A stretch of DNA of 6,417 nucleotides. It comes from an uncultured Acetatifactor sp. (lineage in GTDB: Bacteria > Bacillota > Clostridia > Lachnospirales > Lachnospiraceae). The stretch is taken from contig CANQSE010000120.1 in the NCBI GenBank assembly GCA_947626405.1, positions 1 to 6,417 on the forward strand, in the 5' to 3' direction. Numbering within the stretch: position 1 is the stretch's first letter; every line of letters begins with the position of its first letter. The notes under the pieces were generated by a model, which worked only from the letters and a program-made list of their open reading frames with translations, had not been told where the DNA came from and did no database searches. Shown here piece by piece: positions 1-5,526 of the stretch. The position numbers were made by a program, and so were the translations under genes.

Positions 1-376
1 CGCCGTCTCCGGCATTTATAACCGGAATTTTTGATCTTTCCGCCGCAACCATCGGCGCTCCCTCTTTCGGGTGGCGCATGGCGCAGATATCGGCATAGCA
101 TGAGATGACGCGGATTGTGTCGGAGACGCTTTCGCCCTTTGCCGCGGATGAAGAAGCCGCGTCGGAAAAGCCGATCACGCGGCCGCCCAGGCGCGTCATT
201 GCGGATTCAAAGCTTAAACGCGTTCTTGTGCTGGGCTCGTAAAAGCAGGTTGCAAGTATTTTTCCGTCGCAGGCGTGGGCATATTTTGCGGGATTGCGCT
301 CTATGTCCGAGGCCAGATCAAAAAGCCTGTCCAGCTCCTCAGTGGAAAAATCCAGCGGACTCATCAAGTGTCTCAT
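1..376 (-). CDS. pyrB: Aspartate carbamoyltransferase catalytic chain, N-terminal part (cut by window edge)
   Basis: Translating the minus strand from the ATG at 376 gives 125 open codons running off the left edge, so the C-terminal part is missing. The protein starts [10 protein letters not shown] and carries the carbamoyl-phosphate-binding motif STRTR at residues 49-53 (within [11 protein letters not shown]), the 80s loop with S-x-x-K-G-E-S around residues 77-83 (K80), and RHPKEGA at 101-107. This combination is diagnostic of PyrB rather than ornithine carbamoyltransferase. The family condenses carbamoyl phosphate and aspartate to carbamoyl aspartate, the first committed step of pyrimidine synthesis, in the cytoplasm. 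The start is supported by GGAGGG seven bases upstream; a second Met at residue 5 is less well spaced. A strong hairpin terminator lies only 35 bases before the start codon, so the gene must be read through it or use a promoter very close by. Whether pyrI follows cannot be seen. Confidence 0.96.
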   Translation of the reverse strand, partial: MRHLMSPLDFSTEELDRLFDLASDIERNPAKYAHACDGKILATCFYEPSTRTRLSFESAMTRLGGRVIGFSDAASSSAAKGESVSDTIRVISCYADICAMRHPKEGAPMVAAERSKIPVINAGDG

Positions 377-411
377 TGTGGAACCCTCCTTTTTCTATGA
401 CAGTAAACCGG

Positions 412-443
412 AAAAAAGCCGAAGGCAAAGCCTTCGACTTTTT
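412..443 (-). terminator. Strong intrinsic terminator between the nitroreductase gene and pyrB
   Basis: Read on the minus strand, a 9-bp stem (GTCGAAGGC with GCCTTCGGC, one G-T pair) closes a TTT loop and is followed by TTTTTT; five A precede the stem. On the plus strand the same hairpin is followed by five T, so it may work both ways. It begins directly after the nitroreductase stop codon (445-447) and ends 35 bases before the pyrB start. It therefore probably ends the nitroreductase transcript, but could also act as an attenuator in the pyrB leader. Confidence 0.85.
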
Positions 444-444
444 G

Positions 445-981
445 CTACGACTGAAATGATAACAGTTCTTCCGCTGTTTTTCTCTTTGGCGCGGCGGGAG
501 ATTCATCGGGATAGCCAACGGCAATCAGAGCGGCGAGCTCTCTGTCGTCGGGGAGATCTAAAAGCGCGGACGCTTCACTCTCGTTAAAGAGTCCCATGAT
601 TACAGTCCCAAGACCCTGTTCGTATGCGGCAAGACAAAACGCCTCGCTTGCAATGCCGGCATCATACATCTGCCTGCGGTCGCCCTTGGGGGTGGAGAAA
701 GAACCGTCCCTCTCATAGCCGCATCGTCCCTTTACGAACGTTACTGCGATAACGGTGGGCGCGCTCTCCATAATAGCCGTGTTTCCCTGCCAGTCCGTAC
801 ACCTGGAAAGGGCGGCTTTCTTTTCACCCTCAACGGCAATGTAGCGCGTGATCTGGGTGTTTTTCCAACTGGGGGCATATGAGGCGGTCTCCACAACCTT
901 TGAAAGCAGTTCCCGCGGGATGGGAGTTTGGGTAAACCGGCGCACACTTCTTCTGTTCCGGATACATTCTGACGCAGTCAT
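445..981 (-). CDS. Nitroreductase family FMN-dependent oxidoreductase
   Basis: The 178-residue product has the nitroreductase-fold signatures: RNRRSVRRF at residues 8-16 (N-terminal FMN phosphate-binding arginines), APSWKNTQ at 36-43, the long helix YDAGIASEAFCLAAYEQGLGT at 106-126, and the C-terminal ALIAVGYPDE...APKRK at 151-168. The length is normal for small single-domain members. The family reduces nitro groups, quinones, flavins or enones with NAD(P)H in the cytoplasm, usually as FMN-bound homodimers; the substrate cannot be told from sequence. The start is fixed by GGAGG seven bases before the ATG and by a well-formed upstream promoter. It appears to be a single-gene unit closed by a terminator at its 3' end. 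Promoter architecture with a palindrome in the spacer suggests control by a repressor. No signal peptide or membrane segment is seen. Confidence 0.93.
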   Translation of the reverse strand: MTASECIRNRRSVRRFTQTPIPRELLSKVVETASYAPSWKNTQITRYIAVEGEKKAALSRCTDWQGNTAIMESAPTVIAVTFVKGRCGYERDGSFSTPKGDRRQMYDAGIASEAFCLAAYEQGLGTVIMGLFNESEASALLDLPDDRELAALIAVGYPDESPAAPKRKTAEELLSFQS

Positions 982-1013
982 TCTGAAACCTCCTGAACAT
1001 TCATATTTGCTTT

Positions 1014-1042
1014 ATGATAACACGTCCGCGGACGACTTTCAA
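1014..1042 (-). promoter_or_regulatory. Sigma-A-like promoter of the nitroreductase gene with a palindromic operator in the spacer
   Basis: On the minus strand TTGAAA (1042-1037) and TATCAT (1019-1014) are separated by exactly 17 bases. The spacer contains a perfect 12-bp palindrome, CGTCCGCGGACG, at 1023-1034, unusually GC-rich for its surroundings. Its position, where bound protein would block RNA polymerase, suggests a repressor operator; the regulator is not in the window. Confidence 0.75.
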
Positions 1043-1076
1043 TGGGAAATAAAGATTTTTTATGTGCCAAAAATAT

Positions 1077-1105
1077 TTGCCATATGGAAAAGTATCTGGT
1101 ATTAT
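1077..1105 (+). promoter_or_regulatory. Sigma-A-like promoter of the PH-domain gene
   Basis: TTGCCA (1077-1082) and TATTAT (1100-1105) are separated by 17 bases, followed by a purine-rich probable start region near 1112. It is divergent from the nitroreductase promoter, with about 35 bases between the two -35 boxes. Transcription from here would give a 5' leader of about 100 nt before the start codon at 1212. Confidence 0.72.
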
Positions 1106-1162
1106 TTTAAGAGAGAGCTTTATGGCGGCGTAAGAAGGGCCATACATTGCGGAGGACGAAAA

Positions 1163-1179
1163 TCCGGCGATGCGCCGGA
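1163..1179 (+). other. GC-rich hairpin in the leader of the PH-domain gene
   Basis: TCCGGCG-ATG-CGCCGGA forms a 7-bp stem with a 3-nt loop in the leader, ending about 21 bases before the ribosome binding site at 1201-1205. The left arm TCCGG could alternatively pair with CCGGA near 1194-1198. No T-tract follows, so it is not a terminator. It may affect mRNA stability or translation; a role is not shown. Confidence 0.45.
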
Positions 1180-1211
1180 CCGCATGGAACGCTCCGGAAT
1201 GGAGGATAACA

Positions 1212-1586
1212 ATGGAATACAAAGAAAGAAAACGGTGGTTATTTTTTGGTCTGCCCTTTACCTTTACCAAGTACATGATAAGGGAAGATATGATAACGGT
1301 TGATACTGGCCTGTTTAAAACGGTAGAAAACGACTGTTATATGTATAAAGTACAGGATGTCCAGCACAGCGCTTCGCTTTTGGAAAAAATGTTTAAGCTT
1401 GGCACCGTGATATGTTATACGGGAGACACCACGCACCCGCAGCTTTATCTTAGTCACATCAAAAATTCAAAGGCGATAAAGGAATTTATTCTGGAGCAGT
1501 CTGAAAAGGCGCGTCTGAAGCGCCGCACCGTCAACATGCTTGACATCGGGTCCGGAGCTGTTGACGATATTGACGTTGACGATTAA
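1212..1586 (+). CDS. Small cytoplasmic bacterial PH-domain protein
   Basis: The 124-residue product is nearly all one bacterial pleckstrin-homology domain of the YdbS/YdbT (bPH2) type: a beta-strand-rich N-terminal half (FTFTKYMIREDMITVDTGLF, residues 16-35), the characteristic CYMYKVQDV at 42-50 and LFKLG-type turn MFKLGTVICYTGD at 60-72, then a C-terminal helix SHIKNSKAIKEFILEQSEKAR at 81-101. It ends in an acidic tail (about 115-124). Unlike YdbS-type proteins it has no convincing transmembrane segment. The family has no known enzymatic activity and is often tied to membranes or protein assemblies; the function here is unknown. The ATG at 1212 is chosen because GGAGG sits six bases upstream; an in-frame ATG at 1170 lies inside a hairpin with poor spacing to GGAGG at 1151. 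It has its own promoter and looks like a single-gene unit. Confidence 0.85.
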   Translation: MEYKERKRWLFFGLPFTFTKYMIREDMITVDTGLFKTVENDCYMYKVQDVQHSASLLEKMFKLGTVICYTGDTTHPQLYLSHIKNSKAIKEFILEQSEKARLKRRTVNMLDIGSGAVDDIDVDD

Positions 1587-1656
1587 AAAGCTGCGTGACG
1601 AATTTTACATAAACGACTATTGCGGCGGATGAGCTCTGCAATGCGGTTTACAACCG

Positions 1657-2085
1657 TCATGGCAGGGCCTTTTGCCTGTGGGAGTCTGATTTTAAGAGCC
1701 GCTCAAACAAAAGGCCGGCCGCAAACCAGCAGGGAGCGTAATCGAGGCGTATGACGCGTCCAACGTTCCATCGGCTGCCGCCGTAATCCCAGGGGCAGAA
1801 AGAACGCTGTCTTAAAAGGCGCCCCGTGAAAAATTCGGTGGAAAATATCAGGCTCATATAGGTCATCCCGCGGATCCACGCGGGTTTTCCGTGAAGAAGG
1901 CGGACGACGGGAGTAAGGGCTGCGGCGCAGCCGTATATGGGAAACATCCAGAGTGAGGTGTTTCCTTTAAGCGTCATGTCTCTGCGGCGCAGTGCGCCGC
2001 CGGCGGTGAAGATTATCTCCATGCACCAGCCCGTGAGACCGCACTTTAAAAAGTTTTTGACAAATGGCGGGGCGGGTCGTTTCAT
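1657..2085 (-). CDS. Putative ABC-transporter type IV (CmpB-like) membrane protein
   Basis: The 142-residue product resembles the putative ABC-transporter type IV permease family (ABC_trans_CmpB). Recognisable parts are GWCMEIIFTAGG at residues 19-30, SLWMFPIYGCAAAL at 44-57, RGMTYMSLIFSTEFFTGRLL at 72-91, CPWDYGGSRWNVGRVIRLDYAPCW at 97-120 and FAAGLLFERL at 121-130. I count three to four membrane segments (about 14-30, 45-64, 73-90, 117-130). Family members are uncharacterised integral membrane proteins; transport is presumed from the name only, and there is no ATPase partner next to it. The start has AAAGGAG nine bases upstream. It is divergent from folC and convergent with the PH-domain gene, separated by 70 bases with no clear terminator. 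Confidence 0.8.
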   Translation of the reverse strand: MKRPAPPFVKNFLKCGLTGWCMEIIFTAGGALRRRDMTLKGNTSLWMFPIYGCAAALTPVVRLLHGKPAWIRGMTYMSLIFSTEFFTGRLLRQRSFCPWDYGGSRWNVGRVIRLDYAPCWFAAGLLFERLLKSDSHRQKALP

Positions 2086-2110
2086 GATGTAACACTCCTT
2101 TCGCGGAAGT

Positions 2111-2140
2111 ATGACAGTGAAAATATAACTGTGTTAGTAT
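2111..2140 (+). promoter_or_regulatory. Candidate promoter of the folate operon
   Basis: ATGACA (2111-2116) and TAGTAT (2135-2140) with an 18-base spacer are the best plus-strand match in the AT-rich gap before folC. It would give a leader of about 57 nt, too short for a large riboswitch. The match is moderate, so the exact promoter is uncertain, but some promoter is expected here because the upstream gene is divergent. Confidence 0.4.
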
Positions 2141-2150
2141 TGCCGGTAAA
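2122..2150 (-). promoter_or_regulatory. Probable promoter of the CmpB-like gene
   Basis: On the minus strand TTTACC (2150-2145) and TATATT (2127-2122) are separated by 17 bases, about 37 bases before the start codon at 2085, leaving a short leader containing AAAGGAG. It overlaps the candidate folC promoter on the other strand. Confidence 0.6.
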
Positions 2151-2190
2151 ATTAAAAATATGACGGGCGCACATAATGTTCTTTTTTTAT

Positions 2191-2196
2191 GGAGGG
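2191..2196 (+). promoter_or_regulatory. Ribosome binding site that decides the folC start
   Basis: GGAGGG lies seven bases before the ATG at 2204. The earlier in-frame ATG at 2189 directly abuts this site and would translate it, so the shorter start is preferred. Confidence 0.85.
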
Positions 2197-2203
2197 ATGC
2201 GGC

Positions 2204-3556
2204 ATGACTGAGAAGCAGGTCATGGATTATATTGAACAGACGGGCTCTCTCGGGATTGTTCCCGGACTGGACAGTATACGTGAACTCTGCGCAAGGCTGG
2301 GAGATCCTCAAAAGGAGCTGAAATTTATCCATGTGGCGGGGACAAACGGGAAAGGATCAGTCTCGGCCTTTATCGCGCGTGTGCTGCAGGAGGCAGGATA
2401 CGTTGTCGGAAGATACATATCACCAGTTATTTTTGAATACCGTGAAAGGATCCAGATAAACGGGAGGATGATTACAAAAAACGCCCTCTGCCGTGGAATG
2501 GAGCGGATCAGGGAAGTGTGCGAAGGTATGACGGCGGAGGGACTTTTGCACCCAACGACGTTTGAGATGGAGACTGCGCTTGGTTTTTTGTATTTTCGTG
2601 ACAGGCGCTGCGACGTCGTGGTCCTTGAAGCAGGAATGGGGGGACTGACGGATGCCACCAACATTGTCGAAAATACGCTGGAAGCCGTGATCACCTCAAT
2701 CAGTATGGATCACATGAAGTATTTGGGAAATACTCCCGTCAGGATCGCAGAGCAAAAAGCAGGCGTTATCAAACCTGGCTGCACCGTGGTAAGCGCGTGG
2801 CAGCGGGACGAGGTTGCGGATGTCCTTCAGAGGAGGGCGTCGCAGCTTGGATGTAAAATGGTACTGGCGGACAAAGGAAAACTGAAAAACGTCCGTTATG
2901 GATTGGAGCGTCAGCGCTTCGGGTATGGCGCACGGGGGAAAGTAGAGATTTCGCTTGCCGGCAAATATCAGATTGACAACGCGGCTCTTGCCCTGGAAGC
3001 CATAGATGCGTTGAGGGAGAAAGGATTTTCCGTTTCTGACGAGCACATTTTAAAGGGAATGAGGGAGACGAAATGGTTCGGACGTTTTACAATTATAAGG
3101 AAGCATCCGTTATTTATTGTGGACGGCGCCCATAACGAGGATGGTGCAAAAAGACTTGCGGAATCTGTTACTTTTTATTTTACAAACCGACGGATTATAT
3201 ATATAATGGGGATATTGAGGGATAAGGAATACGACAAGATCATTGCCCTGACACAGTCTTATGCAGACCAGATTATCACGGTGGCTTCACCCGGGAACCC
3301 GAGGGCGATGTCAGCCTGCGAGCTTGCAGGGGAAGTGTCAAAGCTGCATCCGAAGGTGACGGCGGCGGACAGCCTGGAGGAGGCGGTGGAGATGAGCCTT
3401 TTGCTGGCCGGCAGCGGGGACGTAATCATTGCCTTTGGTTCTCTTTCTTATCTGGGCAGGCTTGCAAAGATTGTGGATGCAGTCTCAGGGAAGGCGGAGC
3501 GAAACAAAAATGGTAGATCAAAACAAGATAAAAGAAGCGGTAAAACTCATACTTGA
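2204..3556 (+). CDS. folC: Folylpolyglutamate synthase / dihydrofolate synthase
   Basis: The 450-residue product adds glutamate to dihydropteroate and/or to folates, using ATP, in the cytoplasm. It is of the Mur ligase type: the P-loop [10 protein letters not shown] is at residues 43-52, [15 protein letters not shown] at 73-87 is the substrate-loop region, [14 protein letters not shown] at 164-177 holds the Mg-binding His170 region, and [10 protein letters not shown] at 183-192 contains the lysine (K185) matching the carbamylated lysine of this family. The C-terminal domain has GRFTII at 293-298 and VDGAHNEDG at 306-314 (Asp-Gly-Ala-His-Asn motif), ending with [13 protein letters not shown] at 406-418. 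Length is usual. The last 20 residues are hydrophilic and basic, and their coding sequence overlaps folE by 47 bases, implying co-transcription and probably coupled translation. It is the first gene of the folate operon. Bifunctionality (dihydrofolate synthase plus polyglutamylation) is likely, as it appears to be the only folC present, but is not proven. Confidence 0.96.
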   Translation: MTEKQVMDYIEQTGSLGIVPGLDSIRELCARLGDPQKELKFIHVAGTNGKGSVSAFIARVLQEAGYVVGRYISPVIFEYRERIQINGRMITKNALCRGMERIREVCEGMTAEGLLHPTTFEMETALGFLYFRDRRCDVVVLEAGMGGLTDATNIVENTLEAVITSISMDHMKYLGNTPVRIAEQKAGVIKPGCTVVSAWQRDEVADVLQRRASQLGCKMVLADKGKLKNVRYGLERQRFGYGARGKVEISLAGKYQIDNAALALEAIDALREKGFSVSDEHILKGMRETKWFGRFTIIRKHPLFIVDGAHNEDGAKRLAESVTFYFTNRRIIYIMGILRDKEYDKIIALTQSYADQIITVASPGNPRAMSACELAGEVSKLHPKVTAADSLEEAVEMSLLLAGSGDVIIAFGSLSYLGRLAKIVDAVSGKAERNKNGRSKQDKRSGKTHT

Positions 3557-4067
3557 GGGAATCGGCGAGGACCCTGACAGAGAGGGTCTGCGTCAGACGC
3601 CGGAGAGAATCGCCAGAATGTATGAGGAAATTTTTTCGGGGATGCAGTCCGATGGCAGTCGGGAGCTGTCGAGAGTCTTTTCGGTTGACAACAGCGAGAT
3701 GGTGCTGGAAAAAGACATTACTTTTTATTCCATGTGCGAGCACCACATGCTTCCCTTTTACGGAAAGGTCCATGTGGCTTATGTGCCGGACGGCAGAGTG
3801 GTCGGGCTGAGCAAGCTGGCCAGGACGGTGGAGATTTACGCCAGGAGACTGCAGGTGCAGGAGCGCATGACCGGACAGATTGCGGATGCCGTGATGGAGT
3901 TTCTATCTCCCCTCGGCGTTATGGTGGCTGTCGAGGCGGAGCACATGTGCATGACGATGAGAGGAATCAAAAAGCCTGGCAGCACGACGGTCAGCGTTGC
4001 GGCAAGAGGCGTTTTTAAGGACAATGTACAGCTTCAGGAGAGATTTTTTGCAATGTTAAAGCTGTAG
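3510..4067 (+). CDS. folE: GTP cyclohydrolase I (type IA)
   Basis: The 185-residue product converts GTP to 7,8-dihydroneopterin triphosphate plus formate, the entry step of folate synthesis. Zinc ligands are visible: Cys76 and His79 in [11 protein letters not shown] (73-83) and Cys147 in [11 protein letters not shown] (142-152), with His78 and His145 as catalytic-site histidines. GLSKLAR at 99-105 and the start [19 protein letters not shown] at 20-38 are also typical. It is a normal-length bacterial enzyme that forms a toroid decamer in the family. The start at ATG 3510 matches the usual N-terminus and has GGAG ten bases upstream; an upstream in-frame ATG at 3429 would only add residues encoded inside folC in another frame. 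The start lies inside folC (47-base overlap). The HD-domain gene follows 16 bases after the stop. Confidence 0.97.
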   Translation: MVDQNKIKEAVKLILEGIGEDPDREGLRQTPERIARMYEEIFSGMQSDGSRELSRVFSVDNSEMVLEKDITFYSMCEHHMLPFYGKVHVAYVPDGRVVGLSKLARTVEIYARRLQVQERMTGQIADAVMEFLSPLGVMVAVEAEHMCMTMRGIKKPGSTTVSVAARGVFKDNVQLQERFFAMLKL

Positions 4068-4070
4068 ACG

Positions 4071-4077
4071 GGCGGTG
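4071..4077 (+). promoter_or_regulatory. Ribosome binding site that decides the HD-gene start
   Basis: GGCGGTG matches GGAGGTG with one mismatch and lies six bases before the ATG at 4084. The in-frame GTG at 4075 overlaps this site and is therefore unlikely to be the start. Confidence 0.55.
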
Positions 4078-4083
4078 GGAGCG

Positions 4084-4569
4084 ATGGAGAGGATTGACAG
4101 GATTGTGACGCATCCCGTCTTTTTGGAATGTGTGGAGAAGAACAGACTTGCCGAGACTGACAGAAAATACTGCCGCCACGACATGTCGCATTTTATAGAT
4201 GTGGCAAGAATTGCGAGGATCCTTTGCCTGGAGGAAAAGCTTGATATCGACGCGGAGCTTGTCTATGCGGCCGCACTGCTGCACGATATCGGAAGGTACC
4301 GTCAGTATGAGGACGGTACGCCGCATGAGGAGGCGTCTGCCGAGATAGCCGCAGGCATACTTGAAGACTGCGGGTTCGGGCGCGGGGACGCGGAGCTTGT
4401 GACGGAGGCGATCTTAAGCCACAGAGACAGGGGCATACCGGAAGATAAGGGGTTAAAAGGGCTGTTATACAGGGCTGACAAGGCCAGCAGGCTGTGCTTT
4501 ATGTGCAGCGCCCGCGGGGATTGCAGATGGCCGGATGAAAAGAAGAACCAACAAACCCTGTTTGTTTGA
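4084..4569 (+). CDS. HD-domain metal-dependent phosphohydrolase in the folate operon
   Basis: The 161-residue product has the full HD-superfamily ligand set: His36 (SHFIDVARIA), His67-Asp68 (LLHDIGRYRQYED), His81 (PHEEASAEIA), His113 (ILSHRDRG) and Asp132 (YRADKASR). Such proteins hydrolyse phosphate esters or nucleotides using one or two metals, in the cytoplasm. After the HD fold is a small cysteine group, C138-x2-C141-x5-C147, before the end. The substrate is not known from sequence. Its place between folE and folP, in an operon lacking any Nudix or other dihydroneopterin triphosphate phosphatase, makes a pterin phosphate a plausible substrate (inference). The start at 4084 (MERIDRI) is supported by GGCGGTG six bases upstream. 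The last six or so codons lie in the first hairpin of a palindromic repeat element, so the natural C-terminus may have been replaced. A stress- or nucleotide-related role remains possible. Confidence 0.87.
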   Translation: MERIDRIVTHPVFLECVEKNRLAETDRKYCRHDMSHFIDVARIARILCLEEKLDIDAELVYAAALLHDIGRYRQYEDGTPHEEASAEIAAGILEDCGFGRGDAELVTEAILSHRDRGIPEDKGLKGLLYRADKASRLCFMCSARGDCRWPDEKKNQQTLFV

Positions 4570-4671
4570 AATTTGTGCCGGAGCGTCACAAATTGCCATG
4601 ATGGCAGACGCGAATTTGAGATTCGCGTCGCCTCGTCGCGTAAAACGCTCAAAGGCGAATTAATTCGCCTT
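4550..4671. repeat. Multi-palindrome element between the HD gene and folP
   Basis: About 120 bp consist of consecutive perfect inverted repeats: 4550-4566 (AACAAAC/GTTTGTT, 3-nt loop); 4570-4594 (AATTTGTG/CACAAATT, 9-nt loop); 4594-4606 (13-nt odd palindrome TGCCATGATGGCA); 4607-4629 (GACGCGAAT/ATTCGCGTC, 5-nt loop); 4638-4648 (GCGT/ACGC); and 4652-4671 (20-bp perfect palindrome, AAGGCGAATT plus its complement). The loop of the second hairpin (GAGCGT, 4581-4586) and that of the fourth (TTTGAG, 4615-4620) are complementary to overlapping parts of one segment, ACGCTCAAA at 4645-4653. It is not a simple terminator: no T-tract follows and folP continues downstream. It looks like a dispersed palindromic repeat (REP/MITE-like) or structured RNA; copy number elsewhere is unseen. 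It overlaps the HD stop codon and ends 14 bases before folP. Confidence 0.75.
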
Positions 4672-4685
4672 GGAATGGTGATTAT

Positions 4686-5498
4686 ATGAAAATAGGAAAC
4701 AGGGAATTTCAGACCAGGGGCCGCACATATGTGATGGGGATTCTGAACCTGACCCCCGATTCGTTTTCCGACGGCGGAAAATGGAATGCTCCTGACGCCG
4801 CGCTGTTTCATGTGGAGGAGATGGTAAGCATGGGAGCCGATGTGATTGACATTGGCGGAGAGTCTACAAGACCCGGCTACATAGAGATATCTCCACAGGA
4901 GGAAACAGAAAGAGTAGCGCCTGTTATTGAAAAGATCAGGGCAAGATTTGATATCCCGATATCACTCGACACCTGGAAATGGCAGGTGGCAAAAGCCGGT
5001 ATCAATGCAGGGGTTGACATGATTAACGATATATGGGGTCTTACGCGCGGCGGGAGCATGGCGTCAGTGATCTCAGAAAGCGGACTTCCCTGCTGTCTGA
5101 TGCACAACCGCGAACAGGCCGTGTACGACAATTTTATGCAGGATGTGAAAAGCGACCTTGAAAGGACGCTGTCTCTGGCGGATGCCGCGGGAATCCAAAG
5201 GGATAAGATTATTCTTGACCCCGGGGTGGGATTTGCAAAGAGCTATGAGCAGAATCTTGAGATTATGGCGCGTATAGAGGAGCTTAAGACGTTTGGGTGT
5301 CCGCTGCTGTTAGGGTGCAGCAGAAAGTCCGTGATAGGGACGACCCTCGGACTGCCGGTGGAGGAAAGGCTGGAGGGGACACTGGCGGCATCGGTGTTCG
5401 CCGCGTTAAAGGGAGTAATGTTCGTGAGGGTACACGATGTGAAGGAAAATCTTCGCGCTATTAAAATGACGGAGGCTATATTGGCGGCCGGGACATGA
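4686..5498 (+). CDS. folP: Dihydropteroate synthase
   Basis: The 270-residue TIM-barrel enzyme condenses 6-hydroxymethyl-7,8-dihydropterin pyrophosphate with p-aminobenzoate to give dihydropteroate; it is the sulfonamide target. Family motifs are intact: MGILNLTPDSFSDGGK at residues 17-32 (Asn21 for Mg, first flexible loop), GADVIDIGGESTRPG at 50-64 (second loop, Ser60-Thr61-Arg62-Pro63), Asp95 in SLDTWK, Asn114-Asp115 in MINDIWG, Asp178 in LDPGVGFAKS, the SRKS lysine Lys214, and Arg248/His250 in RVHDV. No key residue is missing and no obvious two-residue insertion of the sulfonamide-resistance kind is seen after the SxRP loop. The start ATG 4686 has GGTGAT at 4677-4682 as a modest ribosome binding site, just downstream of the palindromic element. 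The folB-folK fusion follows 28 bases after its stop. Confidence 0.97.
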   Translation: MKIGNREFQTRGRTYVMGILNLTPDSFSDGGKWNAPDAALFHVEEMVSMGADVIDIGGESTRPGYIEISPQEETERVAPVIEKIRARFDIPISLDTWKWQVAKAGINAGVDMINDIWGLTRGGSMASVISESGLPCCLMHNREQAVYDNFMQDVKSDLERTLSLADAAGIQRDKIILDPGVGFAKSYEQNLEIMARIEELKTFGCPLLLGCSRKSVIGTTLGLPVEERLEGTLAASVFAALKGVMFVRVHDVKENLRAIKMTEAILAAGT

Positions 5499-5526
5499 TA
5501 AGCAATGGAAGGAAGGAAACAAAGAC

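Noticed and set aside
1170..1211. Upstream ATG extending the PH-domain protein by 14 residues
   Set aside because: The ATG is the loop of a hairpin, its nearest GGAGG is 14 bases away, and the extension is not part of the PH fold; the ATG at 1212 has an ideal GGAGG.
848..1303. Open reading frame on the plus strand across the nitroreductase start and divergent promoter region
   Set aside because: It runs through the antisense of a real gene, two promoters and the PH-gene start, has no ribosome binding site and no recognisable protein features.
1587..1656. Bidirectional terminator between the convergent PH-domain and CmpB-like genes
   Set aside because: Only a weak 5-bp stem (ATTGC/GCAAT, 1619-1642) with a long loop and no adjacent T-tract is visible, which is not enough to call.
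2086..2203. Possible tetrahydrofolate riboswitch upstream of folC
   Set aside because: The gap is only 118 bases, the predicted leader is about 57 nt, and I see neither the expected paired arms nor the conserved core; the sequence is mostly AT-rich promoter DNA.
3429..3509. N-terminal extension of folE with a hydrophobic start
   Set aside because: It is encoded inside folC in another frame, and normal FolE length and a ribosome binding site fit the ATG at 3510.
4075..4083. GTG start extending the HD protein by three residues
   Set aside because: It overlaps the likely ribosome binding site, and the MERIDRI start at 4084 has better spacing.
4550..4671. CRISPR array or simple intrinsic terminator
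   Set aside because: The hairpins differ in sequence and have no regular spacer pattern, and no T-tract follows; the operon continues into folP.
4302..4811. Long minus-strand open reading frame opposite the HD gene and folP
   Set aside because: It is antisense to two well-supported genes and the repeat element, with no domain-like sequence.
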